A program made the translations under genes and the position numbers. DNA of 24,676 nucleotides from JBOGJI01 sp050747865 (GTDB lineage Bacteria > Acidobacteriota > Thermoanaerobaculia > Multivoradales > JAHEKO01): positions 1-24,676 of the forward strand of contig JBOGJI010000026.1 of assembly GCA_050747865.1 (NCBI GenBank), given 5' to 3'. The first letter of the stretch is position 1, and each line of letters opens with the position of its first letter. Shown here piece by piece: positions 1 through 9,540 of this stretch. The notes under the pieces are model-generated. The model saw nothing but the letters and a program-made list of their open reading frames with translations. It ran no database searches and was not told where the DNA came from.

Positions 1-13
1 TGCTACGGAATCT

Positions 14-2428
14 CTACTCGAGGCCCAGCTCGCGGCGGAACGGCGAGAAGTCGAAGGCGGCGCCGCTCGCGGAGCGTTGCTCGGAGTTCTCCATCTCCTT
101 GAGCAGGACGTCCACGGCGGCGCGGCCCGGTTTGGTGCGGGCGGCCTCGCGGGGGGTCTGGCCGTCCAGGGCCGGCAGCGGGCTGTCGAGCCAGCCGGCG
201 TAGTGGTGCCGCTTGAACTCGAGGAGGAGCTGGGCCTGCTCGGGTGTGGGAGGCTCGGGTTTCGCCCCGGGCTGTGGATGTGGGACGGCGCTCGACAGGG
301 GGTCGGTGTGCTCGCGTGCACGGTGGCCTATGTGGTCGCCGCAGGCGGCCTCCAGGCGCTCTCGCAAGGAGTCCGCTCGCTCGCGTGAGTTGGTCTCCAC
401 GTGCAGGGTCTCGCCCGAGATCCACGCCCGCCCGATGAGTGTGTTCTCCCAGCTCTGGTGCATCGGGTTGCCCGGTCGCGTGAAGACGTATTCTGGGGGG
501 TTCTCGCCGGGCTGCGGGGGTTCGACGTCGGGGAGCGCCGCGAGCCGCTCCTCCACGGCGGCCCTGGCGCCGGGTGCGATCGCGAAGTGGTCGACGGTGA
601 AGAGGATGGGGTCGCCGTCGGTATTTTGGAGCTGCCGTGGGATCCGGCGCCGTGCGTCGAGCTCCGCGACGGCGTCCTCCCAGCGCTGGATCAGGTAGCG
701 GCCGAATCGTCCGTCGCGCAGGCGCTCCACCGGCACGGCCTGTCGGCGCCGCAGCCATTTGCGCGCTCGCTGCACGACCTCGGCCGCCTCACCGGGAGGA
801 AGCCCGCGCGGGTGCGTCGCACATAGGAGAGACACGTCCTCGTGGTCCACGACTCGCGCCAGGATCACGTCCCTGGCGACCAGGGACTGCGAGGCGCGCG
901 ACTCCTCGACGGTGCGGGTCTCGTTGGACAGCAGGTCCCGGAGCGTCATGGTCTCGCCGGGCTCGACGGCGGTCACCTCCCACGCCGAGAGCCATGCCTG
1001 CCGCTGTGCCTCGAGCCAGGCCCGCTCGGCAGGAGAGAGTCTTCGACCGCGCTCCTCGAGGAACCAGTCCACGAGCGGCCGGTCCTCGACCGGCGCTCCG
1101 TACACGGACCACGGAAGCGCCAGAGTCAGGGCCTCTTCGGGGTCCAAGAAGGCCTCCATGGCCCGCTCGGCCACGTCGCCGAATCGCTCGAACCCGTAGT
1201 CGAGGAGATCCTCGACCAGGCGCGCGTCGAGGCCGTGTAGCGCTTGACCTTCGCTTCGCCTGGCGCTCTTCTGCCGGTCGAGGGGAAGGTGGCACTTCTT
1301 GTACTTGCGACCGCTGCCGCAGGGGCAAGGATCGTTGCGGCCGACCGTCGGGTTGCCGCGCCTGGTAGCCGACGCCGGCTCGCGGTCCGGGCTCGCTTCG
1401 ACGTCGAACAACGGGAAGGCCTCGTAGGGCAGGGTGAAGCGCACCTCGAGATCCTCCCTGTCGAAGAACGACTCGCAGACCGGCTCGGGCTCGTCGGTCG
1501 CGAGGAGATCCCCGTGCTTGACGAAGAAGGCAACGAGCGAGGTGGCGCACGCCGCCGCGATCCTGTAGTCGCGTTGCGAGAGAGGTCGTCGAACCGCATC
1601 GCGGTCGACCCGCTCGAGCCGCGGATAGGCGTCGGCGGCGGCGACGGGCCATGCGTGTGTCCCCACCTCACGTCGAAGCGTTGGCGCAAGATCGGCACCG
1701 CGCTCGAAGCTCAGCGCCAGCCAGTCCGTGCCCATGTCGAGGGGTCGCTCCAACGCCGGCTGAATCCCCGGCGCGAGACGCCTGAATGCCACGTAGCCGG
1801 CGAACGACGGGAAGATGATCAGCCCGAGGCTCTGGCCGAGGTTCCCGATGATGGACACGCACGCGCCCTCGACGCCGAGTGCGGGGATGTCCATACGCAG
1901 CACCCGGTCGTCGGTCGCCACTTTCCATGGAGTCAGGATGTATAGGGTCTGGGCCGCGGTGAACAGACTGGCGACGGCCTCCGGCGGAATGCGCCCGCCT
2001 TCGAGGTAGCTCTCTTCGTCGTCACCCTCGGGCATCGACTCGACCATGAGCTCCAGGAGCTCGTCGAGCTCCGGCGTGGGCGCGACCGTCACGGGGATCT
2101 CCTCGCTCACGGCCTCCCGGACCTCGGCCGCCAGAGCGTGATCGGCCACCCGAATGACGTCGGGCCGGCGTGGCGGGCCCGCCAACGGCTGCTCCAGAGC
2201 GGCTCGCAGCGCCCGCACGGCCGCTCCGGGAACATCCTCCGGAGCCACCAGATCCTGACCGACGACGAGTCCCGGTGGGACCTCGAACCAGACCACGAGC
2301 TCGGGACGGTAGGGCTCGTCCCGATCGGTGACGAAGAACGGCAGCGTCAGCCGGCCGCCGATCCACTCGCGACGGGTCGTCGTCCGGCCTCGCCTGCGGC
2401 TCCCGCGCGCGGTTCGGCTACGCGGCAT
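14..2428 (-). CDS. SEC-C motif protein of unknown function (804 aa)
   Basis: The one firm motif is a SEC-C zinc-binding module at residues 363-380 (GRNDPCPCGSGRKYKKCH). Its C-x-C...CH ligands are as in the SecA tail, where the module binds zinc and mediates protein contacts. The roughly 360 residues before it, including a stretch around 'LYILTPWK', resemble DUF domains often found N-terminal to SEC-C in bacteria; I recall DUF6930/DUF7309-like architectures but cannot confirm them. The C-terminus carries LDGQTPREA near residues 754-762, a short motif seen at the end of other SEC-C and antitoxin-like proteins. There is no signal peptide or membrane span, so it is probably cytoplasmic. The ATG overlaps the TGA of the upstream HsdM remnant in TGATG, suggesting translational coupling. 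The function is unknown. Confidence 0.85.
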   Translation of the reverse strand: MPRSRTARGSRRRGRTTTRREWIGGRLTLPFFVTDRDEPYRPELVVWFEVPPGLVVGQDLVAPEDVPGAAVRALRAALEQPLAGPPRRPDVIRVADHALAAEVREAVSEEIPVTVAPTPELDELLELMVESMPEGDDEESYLEGGRIPPEAVASLFTAAQTLYILTPWKVATDDRVLRMDIPALGVEGACVSIIGNLGQSLGLIIFPSFAGYVAFRRLAPGIQPALERPLDMGTDWLALSFERGADLAPTLRREVGTHAWPVAAADAYPRLERVDRDAVRRPLSQRDYRIAAACATSLVAFFVKHGDLLATDEPEPVCESFFDREDLEVRFTLPYEAFPLFDVEASPDREPASATRRGNPTVGRNDPCPCGSGRKYKKCHLPLDRQKSARRSEGQALHGLDARLVEDLLDYGFERFGDVAERAMEAFLDPEEALTLALPWSVYGAPVEDRPLVDWFLEERGRRLSPAERAWLEAQRQAWLSAWEVTAVEPGETMTLRDLLSNETRTVEESRASQSLVARDVILARVVDHEDVSLLCATHPRGLPPGEAAEVVQRARKWLRRRQAVPVERLRDGRFGRYLIQRWEDAVAELDARRRIPRQLQNTDGDPILFTVDHFAIAPGARAAVEERLAALPDVEPPQPGENPPEYVFTRPGNPMHQSWENTLIGRAWISGETLHVETNSRERADSLRERLEAACGDHIGHRAREHTDPLSSAVPHPQPGAKPEPPTPEQAQLLLEFKRHHYAGWLDSPLPALDGQTPREAARTKPGRAAVDVLLKEMENSEQRSASGAAFDFSPFRRELGLE

Positions 2429-3150
2429 CAGCCGGCCACCTCGCGGAGCATGACGACGATGTCCTTCTCGATGGTGCGGATGTCGGCCGCGATCTCTTCG
2501 AGGGGGCGGGGTGGGGTGTAGCGGTAGAAGTAGCGGTTGAAGTTGATCTCGTAGCCGACGTGGCCGACGCGGCCGTCCCGCGAGTCGCGCTTGCGGGTGT
2601 CGATCCAGGCGTCGGGGACGTGGGGCTCGACCTCGCGCTCGAAGAAGGCGCGGACACTGGCCGGCACGCCCTCCTCGTCGTCGGGGTCGTCGCCCGCCGG
2701 GAGCGGCACGCTCTCGGTGTCGCGCGGCTCCGGGTCGGGCTCGGGGTGGCCGTCATCGTCGCGGCAGATCTCGGCGGACTCGTCGCGCTCGGAGAGGGCG
2801 GCGAGGATGGCCTTGCGGGCCGGGGCCGGGAGCTTCAGACCGGCCTTCTCGGCGGCGGCGTCCAGCACGCGCTCGAACGCCTCGCGGTCGTCGAAGAGGT
2901 CGCCGGGGAGCGACCGGAGGAGATCCCGGATCGCCTCCTGGCGGGCCCGCCCCTCGACCTCCTCCTTGGCGCCGGCGGCGCCCTTCTTCCTGGACTGCAC
3001 GAGCGCCTGGAAGCCCCTCTCCTCCTCCAGCCGGGCGATACGCTCGGGGCTCGCCTGGAAGTTGAGCCGCAGAGGCCGCCCCCGCTTGAAGGTGTCGCGG
3101 ATCAAATCCGCGACACCCCACAGGAAGCTCACGATCTCGCTATGGTTCAT
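2428..3150 (-). CDS. Internally deleted type I restriction-modification methylase subunit (HsdM remnant, 240 aa)
   Basis: Residues 1-24 (MNHSEIVSFLWGVADLIRDT, then FKRG) match the classical N-terminus of HsdM. Residues from about 26 to 240 match the extreme C-terminal region of the same family: LSERDESAEICRD, PEPRDTESVPL, HVPDAWID, and a YTPPRPLEEI tail. The whole N6-adenine methyltransferase core is missing, including the SAM-binding DPxxGSG-type motif and the catalytic NPP[FY]. Normal HsdM is roughly 500-700 aa. The junction lies near 3075-3082 and is in frame, so the ORF stays open. No hsdS or hsdR is present in the window. It cannot methylate DNA by itself; it is either a decaying relic or a retained scaffold fragment. 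No clear SD is seen; a weak TAAGCT hexamer lies 10 nt before the ATG. It follows the epimerase gene by 31 nt. Confidence 0.8.
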   Translation of the reverse strand: MNHSEIVSFLWGVADLIRDTFKRGRPLRLNFQASPERIARLEEERGFQALVQSRKKGAAGAKEEVEGRARQEAIRDLLRSLPGDLFDDREAFERVLDAAAEKAGLKLPAPARKAILAALSERDESAEICRDDDGHPEPDPEPRDTESVPLPAGDDPDDEEGVPASVRAFFEREVEPHVPDAWIDTRKRDSRDGRVGHVGYEINFNRYFYRYTPPRPLEEIAADIRTIEKDIVVMLREVAG

Positions 3151-3181
3151 GGACTCACGCAGCTTACCGTCTCAAGAACAG

Positions 3182-4099
3182 CTAGGCGAGGAGATCCCGG
3201 AGGGCGGCCTCGAGGTGAGGAAACCGGAACTCGAAGCCCAGATCGGTGAGGCGGCGTGGCTGGACGTGCTGACCCTGGAGCAGCGAATCCGCCAGCTCTC
3301 CGAGCGCGACACGCAGTAGAGGTGCAGGGGCCCGGAACCAACAAGGCCGGTGGAGGGTGCGCGCCAGGGTCTTGCTGAACGTACGGTTGTCGACGAACCC
3401 GGGAGCGGCGAGGTTGTGGGGACCGCTCGCTTCCGGGTTGGCGAGGAGGAAGCGGATCGCCTCGACCTGGTCGTGCAGGTGGATCCAGGGGAACGCCTGG
3501 CGGCCGGAGCCCAGCACCACGCCGAGACCGAGGCGGAACGGGAGGAGCATGCGCGGCAGGGCGCCGCCTTCGCGGGCCAGGACCACCGCCGTGCGCAGGA
3601 TGACCCGCCGGACACCCAGGGCCTCGACGGGGCGTGAAGCCTCCTCCCAGGCCATCGCCAGACGGCTCAGGAAATCACCGCCGGGTTCGGAGCCCTCGTC
3701 CACGACCTCCCCTTCCGCACGGGGACCGTAGTAGCTCACTCCCGAGCTCTGGGCGAAGACGGAAGGGGGGCGGTCTAGCCCTCGGATCGCCTCGGTCAGG
3801 AGCCGGGTGGAGTCGACGCGGCTGCTCCAGAGCCGGCGCTTGCGGGCCGCCGTCCAGCGGCCCGAGGCGAGGTTCTCGCCCGCCAGGTGGACGACGGCGG
3901 CGGCTCCGTCGAGCGCCTCCATCCAGGGGCCAGGAGACCGGGCGTCCCACACCCCCGCGCGGACGCCTGCCGGGACGGTGGCGTCCGCGCGGCGGGAGAG
4001 CACGATGCAGCGTCTGCCGTCGGCGACCAGCCCCGCGGCCAGAGCGCTGCCGATCAGACCGGTGCCGCCAGTGATGACGATGTGGTCGGCGGAGCCCAT
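3182..4099 (-). CDS. TIGR01777-family NAD(P)-dependent epimerase / SDR39U1-like (YfcH type)
   Basis: A 305-aa extended/atypical SDR protein of normal family length. The nucleotide-binding loop GGTGLIG is at residues 11-17. The family-typical stretch VVHLAGENLASGRW, followed by RVDSTRLLTEAI, is present, as is the C-terminal DUF1731-like segment ending in FRFPHLEAALRDLL. Members are cytoplasmic putative sugar-nucleotide epimerases whose substrate is not established. The ATG at 4099 has no Shine-Dalgarno sequence; instead TACAAT sits 6 nt upstream, which would put the transcription start on the ATG itself. It is divergent from the MFS gene, 47 bp away, and may be cotranscribed with the HsdM remnant downstream. 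Confidence 0.9.
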   Translation of the reverse strand: MGSADHIVITGGTGLIGSALAAGLVADGRRCIVLSRRADATVPAGVRAGVWDARSPGPWMEALDGAAAVVHLAGENLASGRWTAARKRRLWSSRVDSTRLLTEAIRGLDRPPSVFAQSSGVSYYGPRAEGEVVDEGSEPGGDFLSRLAMAWEEASRPVEALGVRRVILRTAVVLAREGGALPRMLLPFRLGLGVVLGSGRQAFPWIHLHDQVEAIRFLLANPEASGPHNLAAPGFVDNRTFSKTLARTLHRPCWFRAPAPLLRVALGELADSLLQGQHVQPRRLTDLGFEFRFPHLEAALRDLLA

Positions 4100-4105
4100 G
4101 AAGTC

Positions 4106-4111
4106 ATTGTA
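4106..4111 (-). promoter_or_regulatory. -10 box for the epimerase gene, leaderless geometry
   Basis: TACAAT on the minus strand, 6 nt before the ATG at 4099. A start 7 nt after the box would fall on the A of ATG. No good -35 is visible. The same bases overlap the -35 of the divergent promoter. Confidence 0.4.
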
Positions 4112-4134
4112 GAAGAAAGGCCGATCTCTATAAT
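4107..4134 (+). promoter_or_regulatory. Sigma70-like promoter of the UMF1-type permease gene
   Basis: TTGTAG (4107-4112), a 16-nt spacer and a perfect TATAAT (4129-4134). The ATG at 4147 lies 12 nt after the box, so the leader would be only about 5-6 nt, with no room for an SD. Confidence 0.5.
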
Positions 4135-4146
4135 CCGCGCCACCCC

Positions 4147-5451
4147 ATGGAGCCGCCGCAACTCACCGCTGCGCCGGTCGCGCCTCCCGTGCGCAAGCGG
4201 GAGATCTTCGGCTGGGCGATGTTCGACTTCGCCAACTCGAGCTTCACGACGCTGATCGTCACTGTCGCCTACAGCGTCTACTTCACGAAGCTGGTGGCGC
4301 CCGGAGATCGCGCCGATCTGCTCTGGGGCGTCGGGCTCGCGGTGTCGAATCTCCTCGTGGTGCTGCTGGCTCCGGCCGTCGGCGCGGCGGCCGACGCCAG
4401 CGGGCGCAAGAAGGCGTTTCTCTTCGCCACCTATCTGATCTGCGTCGCGGGAACCCTGGCGCTGTGGTGGGTGCGGCCGGGCGCGGTCGTCCTCGGGTTG
4501 ATCCTGTTCATCATCGCCGACGTCGGCTTCGCCCTCGGCGGCGGGCTCATCTCTGCCTTCCTGCCCGAGATCGCGACGCCTCGCACCATGGGCCGGATCT
4601 CCGGGCTGGGCTGGGGGCTCGGCTACTTCGGCGGCCTGGCTTGCCTGATGCTGGTGCGTCCGCTGCTGGCCGGCGGCTTCGAGGCCGACAACCTGCAGGG
4701 GCTGCGCCTGACCTGGGTGGTCACCGGGCTGTTCTTCCTGATCGCCGGGATCCCGACCTTCGTGCTACTCCGCGAGCGGGCCAGCCGGCGCCCCCTCGGC
4801 GGCGTCGGCGGTGCCGTGCGCAGCGCCTACCTGCGCATCCGCACCACCGGCCATTCGCTGCGCCACTTCTCCGAGCTGACCCGGTTCCTCGGCGTCGCCC
4901 TGCTCGCCGCCTCCGGATTGAGCGCGGTCATCGCCTTCTCCGCGGTCTACGCGGAGCGCACGATCGGCTTCAGCCCCGAGGAGCTGATTCTGCTCTTCAT
5001 CGCCCTGCAGCTCACCTCGGCGGCTGGAGCCCTGGGCTGCGGCTTCTTGCAGGACTGGCTGGGCGGCAAGCGCACCATCGCGCTGACGCTGCTGCTGTGG
5101 TTCGGCGTCTGTCTGAGCGCCGCCACGGTGACGACCCAAGGCGCCTACTGGATCGTGGCGCTGGTCGCCGGTCTCGGCATCGGCTCCCTGCAGTCGACCG
5201 TGCGCGCCGTGGTCGGGCTGCTGTCGCCGCCGGAGAAGAGCGGCGAGTTCTTCGGCTTCTGGAGCATGGCCGGGCAGATCGCCGGCGCCGTCGGGCCGCT
5301 GGCCTTCGGCCTCATCTCCTCGTTGACCGGCTCGCAGCGGCAGGCGGTAGTGGTGATCGCGATGTTCTTCCTCGCCAGCCTCGTGGGGCTGTTCCGGGTC
5401 AGCGAGGAGCGCGGCCGGGCGGCGGCGGAGGCGTGGCGGGAGAGGTCATGA
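4147..5451 (+). CDS. MFS transporter, UMF1 (Atg22-like) family permease
   Basis: A 434-aa integral membrane protein. It opens with the family signature REIFGWAMFDFANSSFTTLI, typical of the bacterial UMF1/Atg22-like branch of the major facilitator superfamily. About 12 hydrophobic segments follow, with the MFS loop between TM2 and TM3 (AAADASGRKKA) and a basic central loop around residues 210-240. The yeast relative exports amino acids from the vacuole; the bacterial substrate is unknown. Length is normal. The start at 4147 is supported by a TATAAT just upstream. It ends tail-to-tail with the flavin reductase, the palindrome TCATGA providing both TGA stops. Confidence 0.9.
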   Translation: MEPPQLTAAPVAPPVRKREIFGWAMFDFANSSFTTLIVTVAYSVYFTKLVAPGDRADLLWGVGLAVSNLLVVLLAPAVGAAADASGRKKAFLFATYLICVAGTLALWWVRPGAVVLGLILFIIADVGFALGGGLISAFLPEIATPRTMGRISGLGWGLGYFGGLACLMLVRPLLAGGFEADNLQGLRLTWVVTGLFFLIAGIPTFVLLRERASRRPLGGVGGAVRSAYLRIRTTGHSLRHFSELTRFLGVALLAASGLSAVIAFSAVYAERTIGFSPEELILLFIALQLTSAAGALGCGFLQDWLGGKRTIALTLLLWFGVCLSAATVTTQGAYWIVALVAGLGIGSLQSTVRAVVGLLSPPEKSGEFFGFWSMAGQIAGAVGPLAFGLISSLTGSQRQAVVVIAMFFLASLVGLFRVSEERGRAAAEAWRERS

Positions 5452-5940
5452 CCCGCTCAGGTCCAGGCGGCGGTAGCCGCGGTTCCAGTAGACCAGCGGC
5501 GGAGCCTCGGGCCGCGGCACCCGCGACGCCTGGACCTCGCCGACGTAGATGGAGTGGGTGCCGGCGCGGGCGCGGGTGAACAGCGTGCAGTCCAGCCAGG
5601 CGACGGCGTCGGCGAGCACGGGAGCGCCGGTCGCCGCCGTCTCCCAGCGGCCGTCGAGGAAGCGGTCCTCGTCCTTGACCCAGGCGAAGCGGTTCGACAG
5701 CTCGACCTGTTCCTCGCCGAGGATGCTGACCGCGAACACCGCCCCCTCGGTCTCGAACAGCTCCCAGGCGGTGTGCCGCTGGTCGATCATGATGCTGATG
5801 AGCGGGGGATCCGGCGACACCGAGGCGAAGGCGGAGACCGTCAGGCCATGGACGCGCTCCCCCGCTTTGACGGTGACGATTGTCACCCCCGCGGGGAAAT
5901 GGCGCAGGGCGTCGCGATAGACCTCGGAGGGGACGCTCAC
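5446..5940 (-). CDS. Flavin reductase family protein (FMN-binding split barrel)
   Basis: 164 aa, typical for the flavin reductase-like family that reduces FMN/FAD with NAD(P)H for partner monooxygenases. The N-terminus (FPAGVTIVT, then GLTVSAFASVSPDPPLI) is the diagnostic flavin-binding segment. Later come FAVSILGEEQVELSNRFA and the C-terminal PPLVYWNRGYRRL. The predicted start is GTG at 5940, without an SD. The bases immediately upstream belong to the long palindrome at 5945-6123, which therefore separates this gene from ispG. No monooxygenase partner is in the window, so the physiological role is open. Confidence 0.9.
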   Translation of the reverse strand: MSVPSEVYRDALRHFPAGVTIVTVKAGERVHGLTVSAFASVSPDPPLISIMIDQRHTAWELFETEGAVFAVSILGEEQVELSNRFAWVKDEDRFLDGRWETAATGAPVLADAVAWLDCTLFTRARAGTHSIYVGEVQASRVPRPEAPPLVYWNRGYRRLDLSGS

Positions 5941-5944
5941 GGGC

Positions 5945-6123
5945 AGCCCATGGTGTTCATACCGCTGCGAGCAGATTGTGGTAAGCGCCCGTCAGACCGG
6001 GCCGCTCGCAGCGACGAGCGCCGCAGTCGTACTGGTAGTACGTCGAGGACGCGAGGAGCGAGAACGGCCCGAGATGACGGGCGATCGCCGCAAGATGCCG
6101 TAGCGGGATGAGCACCATGGGCT
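5945..6123. repeat. 179-bp imperfect palindrome (long hairpin) filling the ispG / flavin reductase gap
   Basis: The left arm starting AGCCCATGGTG (5945) pairs with the right arm ending CACCATGGGCT (6123). Pairing continues inward, with conserved blocks CGCCCGTCA and CGGGCCG and their complements. It closes at CGTAC-TGGTA-GTACG (6028-6042), whose centre near 6035 matches the centre of the whole element. Arms are roughly 80% complementary, with a few scattered mismatches and one bulge. The right arm overlaps the first two bases of the ispG stop codon (minus-strand TAG). It could be a MITE- or REP-like element, a structured RNA or a strong terminator. I do not recognise the family, and no second copy was noticed in the window. 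Confidence 0.85.
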
Positions 6124-7414
6124 AGGCCGGCGCGACCGCGGGATCGGGCACCGCGTCGGGAGCGACGGCGGATGCCCCGCGCCGCGGGAACTTCGTCGCC
6201 ACGTAGTCCTCGACGATGCGCTGGAAGCGGGCGGCGAGCTCCTCGTACGACCCCTCCAGGGTGGTGAACTGCTCGCCATCGACATAGACCGGACAGCGCG
6301 GCGCCTCGCCGGTGCCCGGCAGGCTGATGCCGATGTCGGCCGCCTTCGACTCGCCCGGCCCATTGACCACGCAGCCCATCACCGCCAGGGTCAGGGTCTC
6401 GACCCCCTCGTACTCCTCCTTCCACTCGCGCATGCGCCGGCGGGTCCACTCCTCGATGCGCTCGGCCAGCTCCTGGAAGGTCGTCGAGGTGGTGCGGCCG
6501 CAGCCGGGACAGGCGGTGATCGAGGGCGCGAACTGACGGATCCCCAGCGCCTGCAGCAGCTCGCGGCAGGCATAGACCTCCTCGCGGCGGTCGCCGCCGG
6601 GGCGCGGGGTGAGCGAGATGCGGATGGTGTCGCCGATGCCGTCGGCGAGCAGCAGGCCCATGGCGCTGGACGACCAGATGACGCCCTTCATGCCCATGCC
6701 CGCCTCGGTCAGCCCCAGGTGCAGCGGCTGGCGCGTTTGCTTGGCCAGCGCCCGGTAGACCCAGACGAGATCGGCCGGCCGCGACGTCTTCGCCGACAGG
6801 ATGATCTGGTCCTCGCGCATGCCGTGCTCCAGCGCCATCTCGGTCGAGCGCAGGGCCGACTCGACCATACACTCGTCGTAGATCTGCTGCGCGCTCTTGC
6901 CCAGGTCGTGGTCGGTGTTCTCCTGCATGCGCGCCATCACCAGGTCCTGATCCAGCGAGCCGGCGTTGACGCCGATGCGCACGGGCTTCCCGAGGTCGCG
7001 GGCGATGCCGCAGATGGTGGCGAACTGCTCGCCGCGGCGCTTCCCGAAGCCCACGTTCCCCGGATTGATCCGGTACTTGTCGAGCGCCGCCGCGCACTCG
7101 GGGAACTGCGTCAACAACGTATGCCCGTTGTAGTGGAAGTCCCCGATCAGCGGCGCCTCGCACCCCGCCGCCAGCAACCGCCGCTTGATCTCGGGCACCG
7201 CGGCCGCCGCCTCGGGCAGATTCACCGTCACCCGCACCAGCTCCGACCCCGCCTCCGCCAGCTCCAGGCACTGCCGCACCGTCGCCGCGACGTCCGCCGT
7301 ATCCGTCGACGTCATCGACTGCACCACCACCGGCGCCCCCCCACCCACCTGCACCGATCCGACCTGGACCCCGACAGTGGGACGACGTTGTGTGACGAGT
7401 GCGGACGAATCCAT
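6122..7414 (-). CDS. ispG: 4-hydroxy-3-methylbut-2-en-1-yl diphosphate synthase (flavodoxin/ferredoxin), IspG/GcpE
   Basis: Penultimate enzyme of the MEP isoprenoid pathway, converting MEcPP to HMBPP with a [4Fe-4S] cluster. The N-terminus VVVQSMTSTDTAD, then GDFHYNGH and RINPGNVGF, are hallmark stretches. Cluster ligands are C302-P-G-C305 and C348 in GCVVNGPGES, followed by the conserved Glu. I take ATG 7414 (430 aa) because GGGAG lies 7 nt upstream and homology begins soon after; an in-frame ATG at 7468 would add 18 unlikely residues. Length fits the shorter bacterial form without the central insert. It is divergent from speA. A TAGGAT hexamer at 7438-7443 (minus strand) may be its -10. Confidence 0.96.
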   Translation of the reverse strand: MDSSALVTQRRPTVGVQVGSVQVGGGAPVVVQSMTSTDTADVAATVRQCLELAEAGSELVRVTVNLPEAAAAVPEIKRRLLAAGCEAPLIGDFHYNGHTLLTQFPECAAALDKYRINPGNVGFGKRRGEQFATICGIARDLGKPVRIGVNAGSLDQDLVMARMQENTDHDLGKSAQQIYDECMVESALRSTEMALEHGMREDQIILSAKTSRPADLVWVYRALAKQTRQPLHLGLTEAGMGMKGVIWSSSAMGLLLADGIGDTIRISLTPRPGGDRREEVYACRELLQALGIRQFAPSITACPGCGRTTSTTFQELAERIEEWTRRRMREWKEEYEGVETLTLAVMGCVVNGPGESKAADIGISLPGTGEAPRCPVYVDGEQFTTLEGSYEELAARFQRIVEDYVATKFPRRGASAVAPDAVPDPAVAPA

Positions 7415-7466
7415 ACGCGATCTCCCGATCACCCCAGATCCTAGCAGGGAGGAGGAGGTGCCGGGC

Positions 7467-7480
7467 ATGCAAGATGCAAG
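7467..7480. repeat. Tandem 7-bp repeat in the ispG-speA divergent region
   Basis: ATGCAAG occurs twice back to back at 7467-7473 and 7474-7480. Between divergent genes this could be a direct-repeat regulator site. There is no further support. Confidence 0.3.
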
Positions 7481-7492
7481 ATGGAGGCAGGT

Positions 7493-7513
7493 CTGCTCTT
7501 GGGCTCTGAGCAG
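7493..7513. promoter_or_regulatory. Inverted repeat overlapping the speA promoter region
   Basis: CTGCTC (7493-7498), a 9-nt loop and GAGCAG (7508-7513) form a perfect 6-bp inverted repeat. It covers the expected -35 position for the extended -10 at 7521-7529, so an operator is possible. The regulator is unknown. Confidence 0.3.
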
Positions 7514-7520
7514 GCGAGCG

Positions 7521-7529
7521 TGGTAGAGT
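7521..7529 (+). promoter_or_regulatory. Extended -10 promoter of speA
   Basis: TGGTAGAGT fits TG-N-TANNNT, an extended -10 with no clear -35. The predicted start near 7536 gives a leader of about 12 nt and no SD before GTG 7548. Confidence 0.4.
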
Positions 7530-7547
7530 CTGCCGTGCCACCCGCAG

Positions 7548-9485
<1,938 letters not shown>

Positions 9486-9502
9486 AGGCCGGCGTCACCG
9501 CT

Positions 9503-9531
9503 TTGACACGACCCTCCATTCGCCGTAACGT
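9503..9531 (+). promoter_or_regulatory. Consensus-like promoter of the YjbQ-like gene
   Basis: A perfect -35 TTGACA (9503-9508), a 17-nt spacer and TAACGT (9526-9531). The ATG at 9541 follows 9 nt later, so the transcript would start about 0-3 nt before the start codon: leaderless or nearly so. Confidence 0.6.
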
Positions 9532-9540
9532 TCCGCCCTC

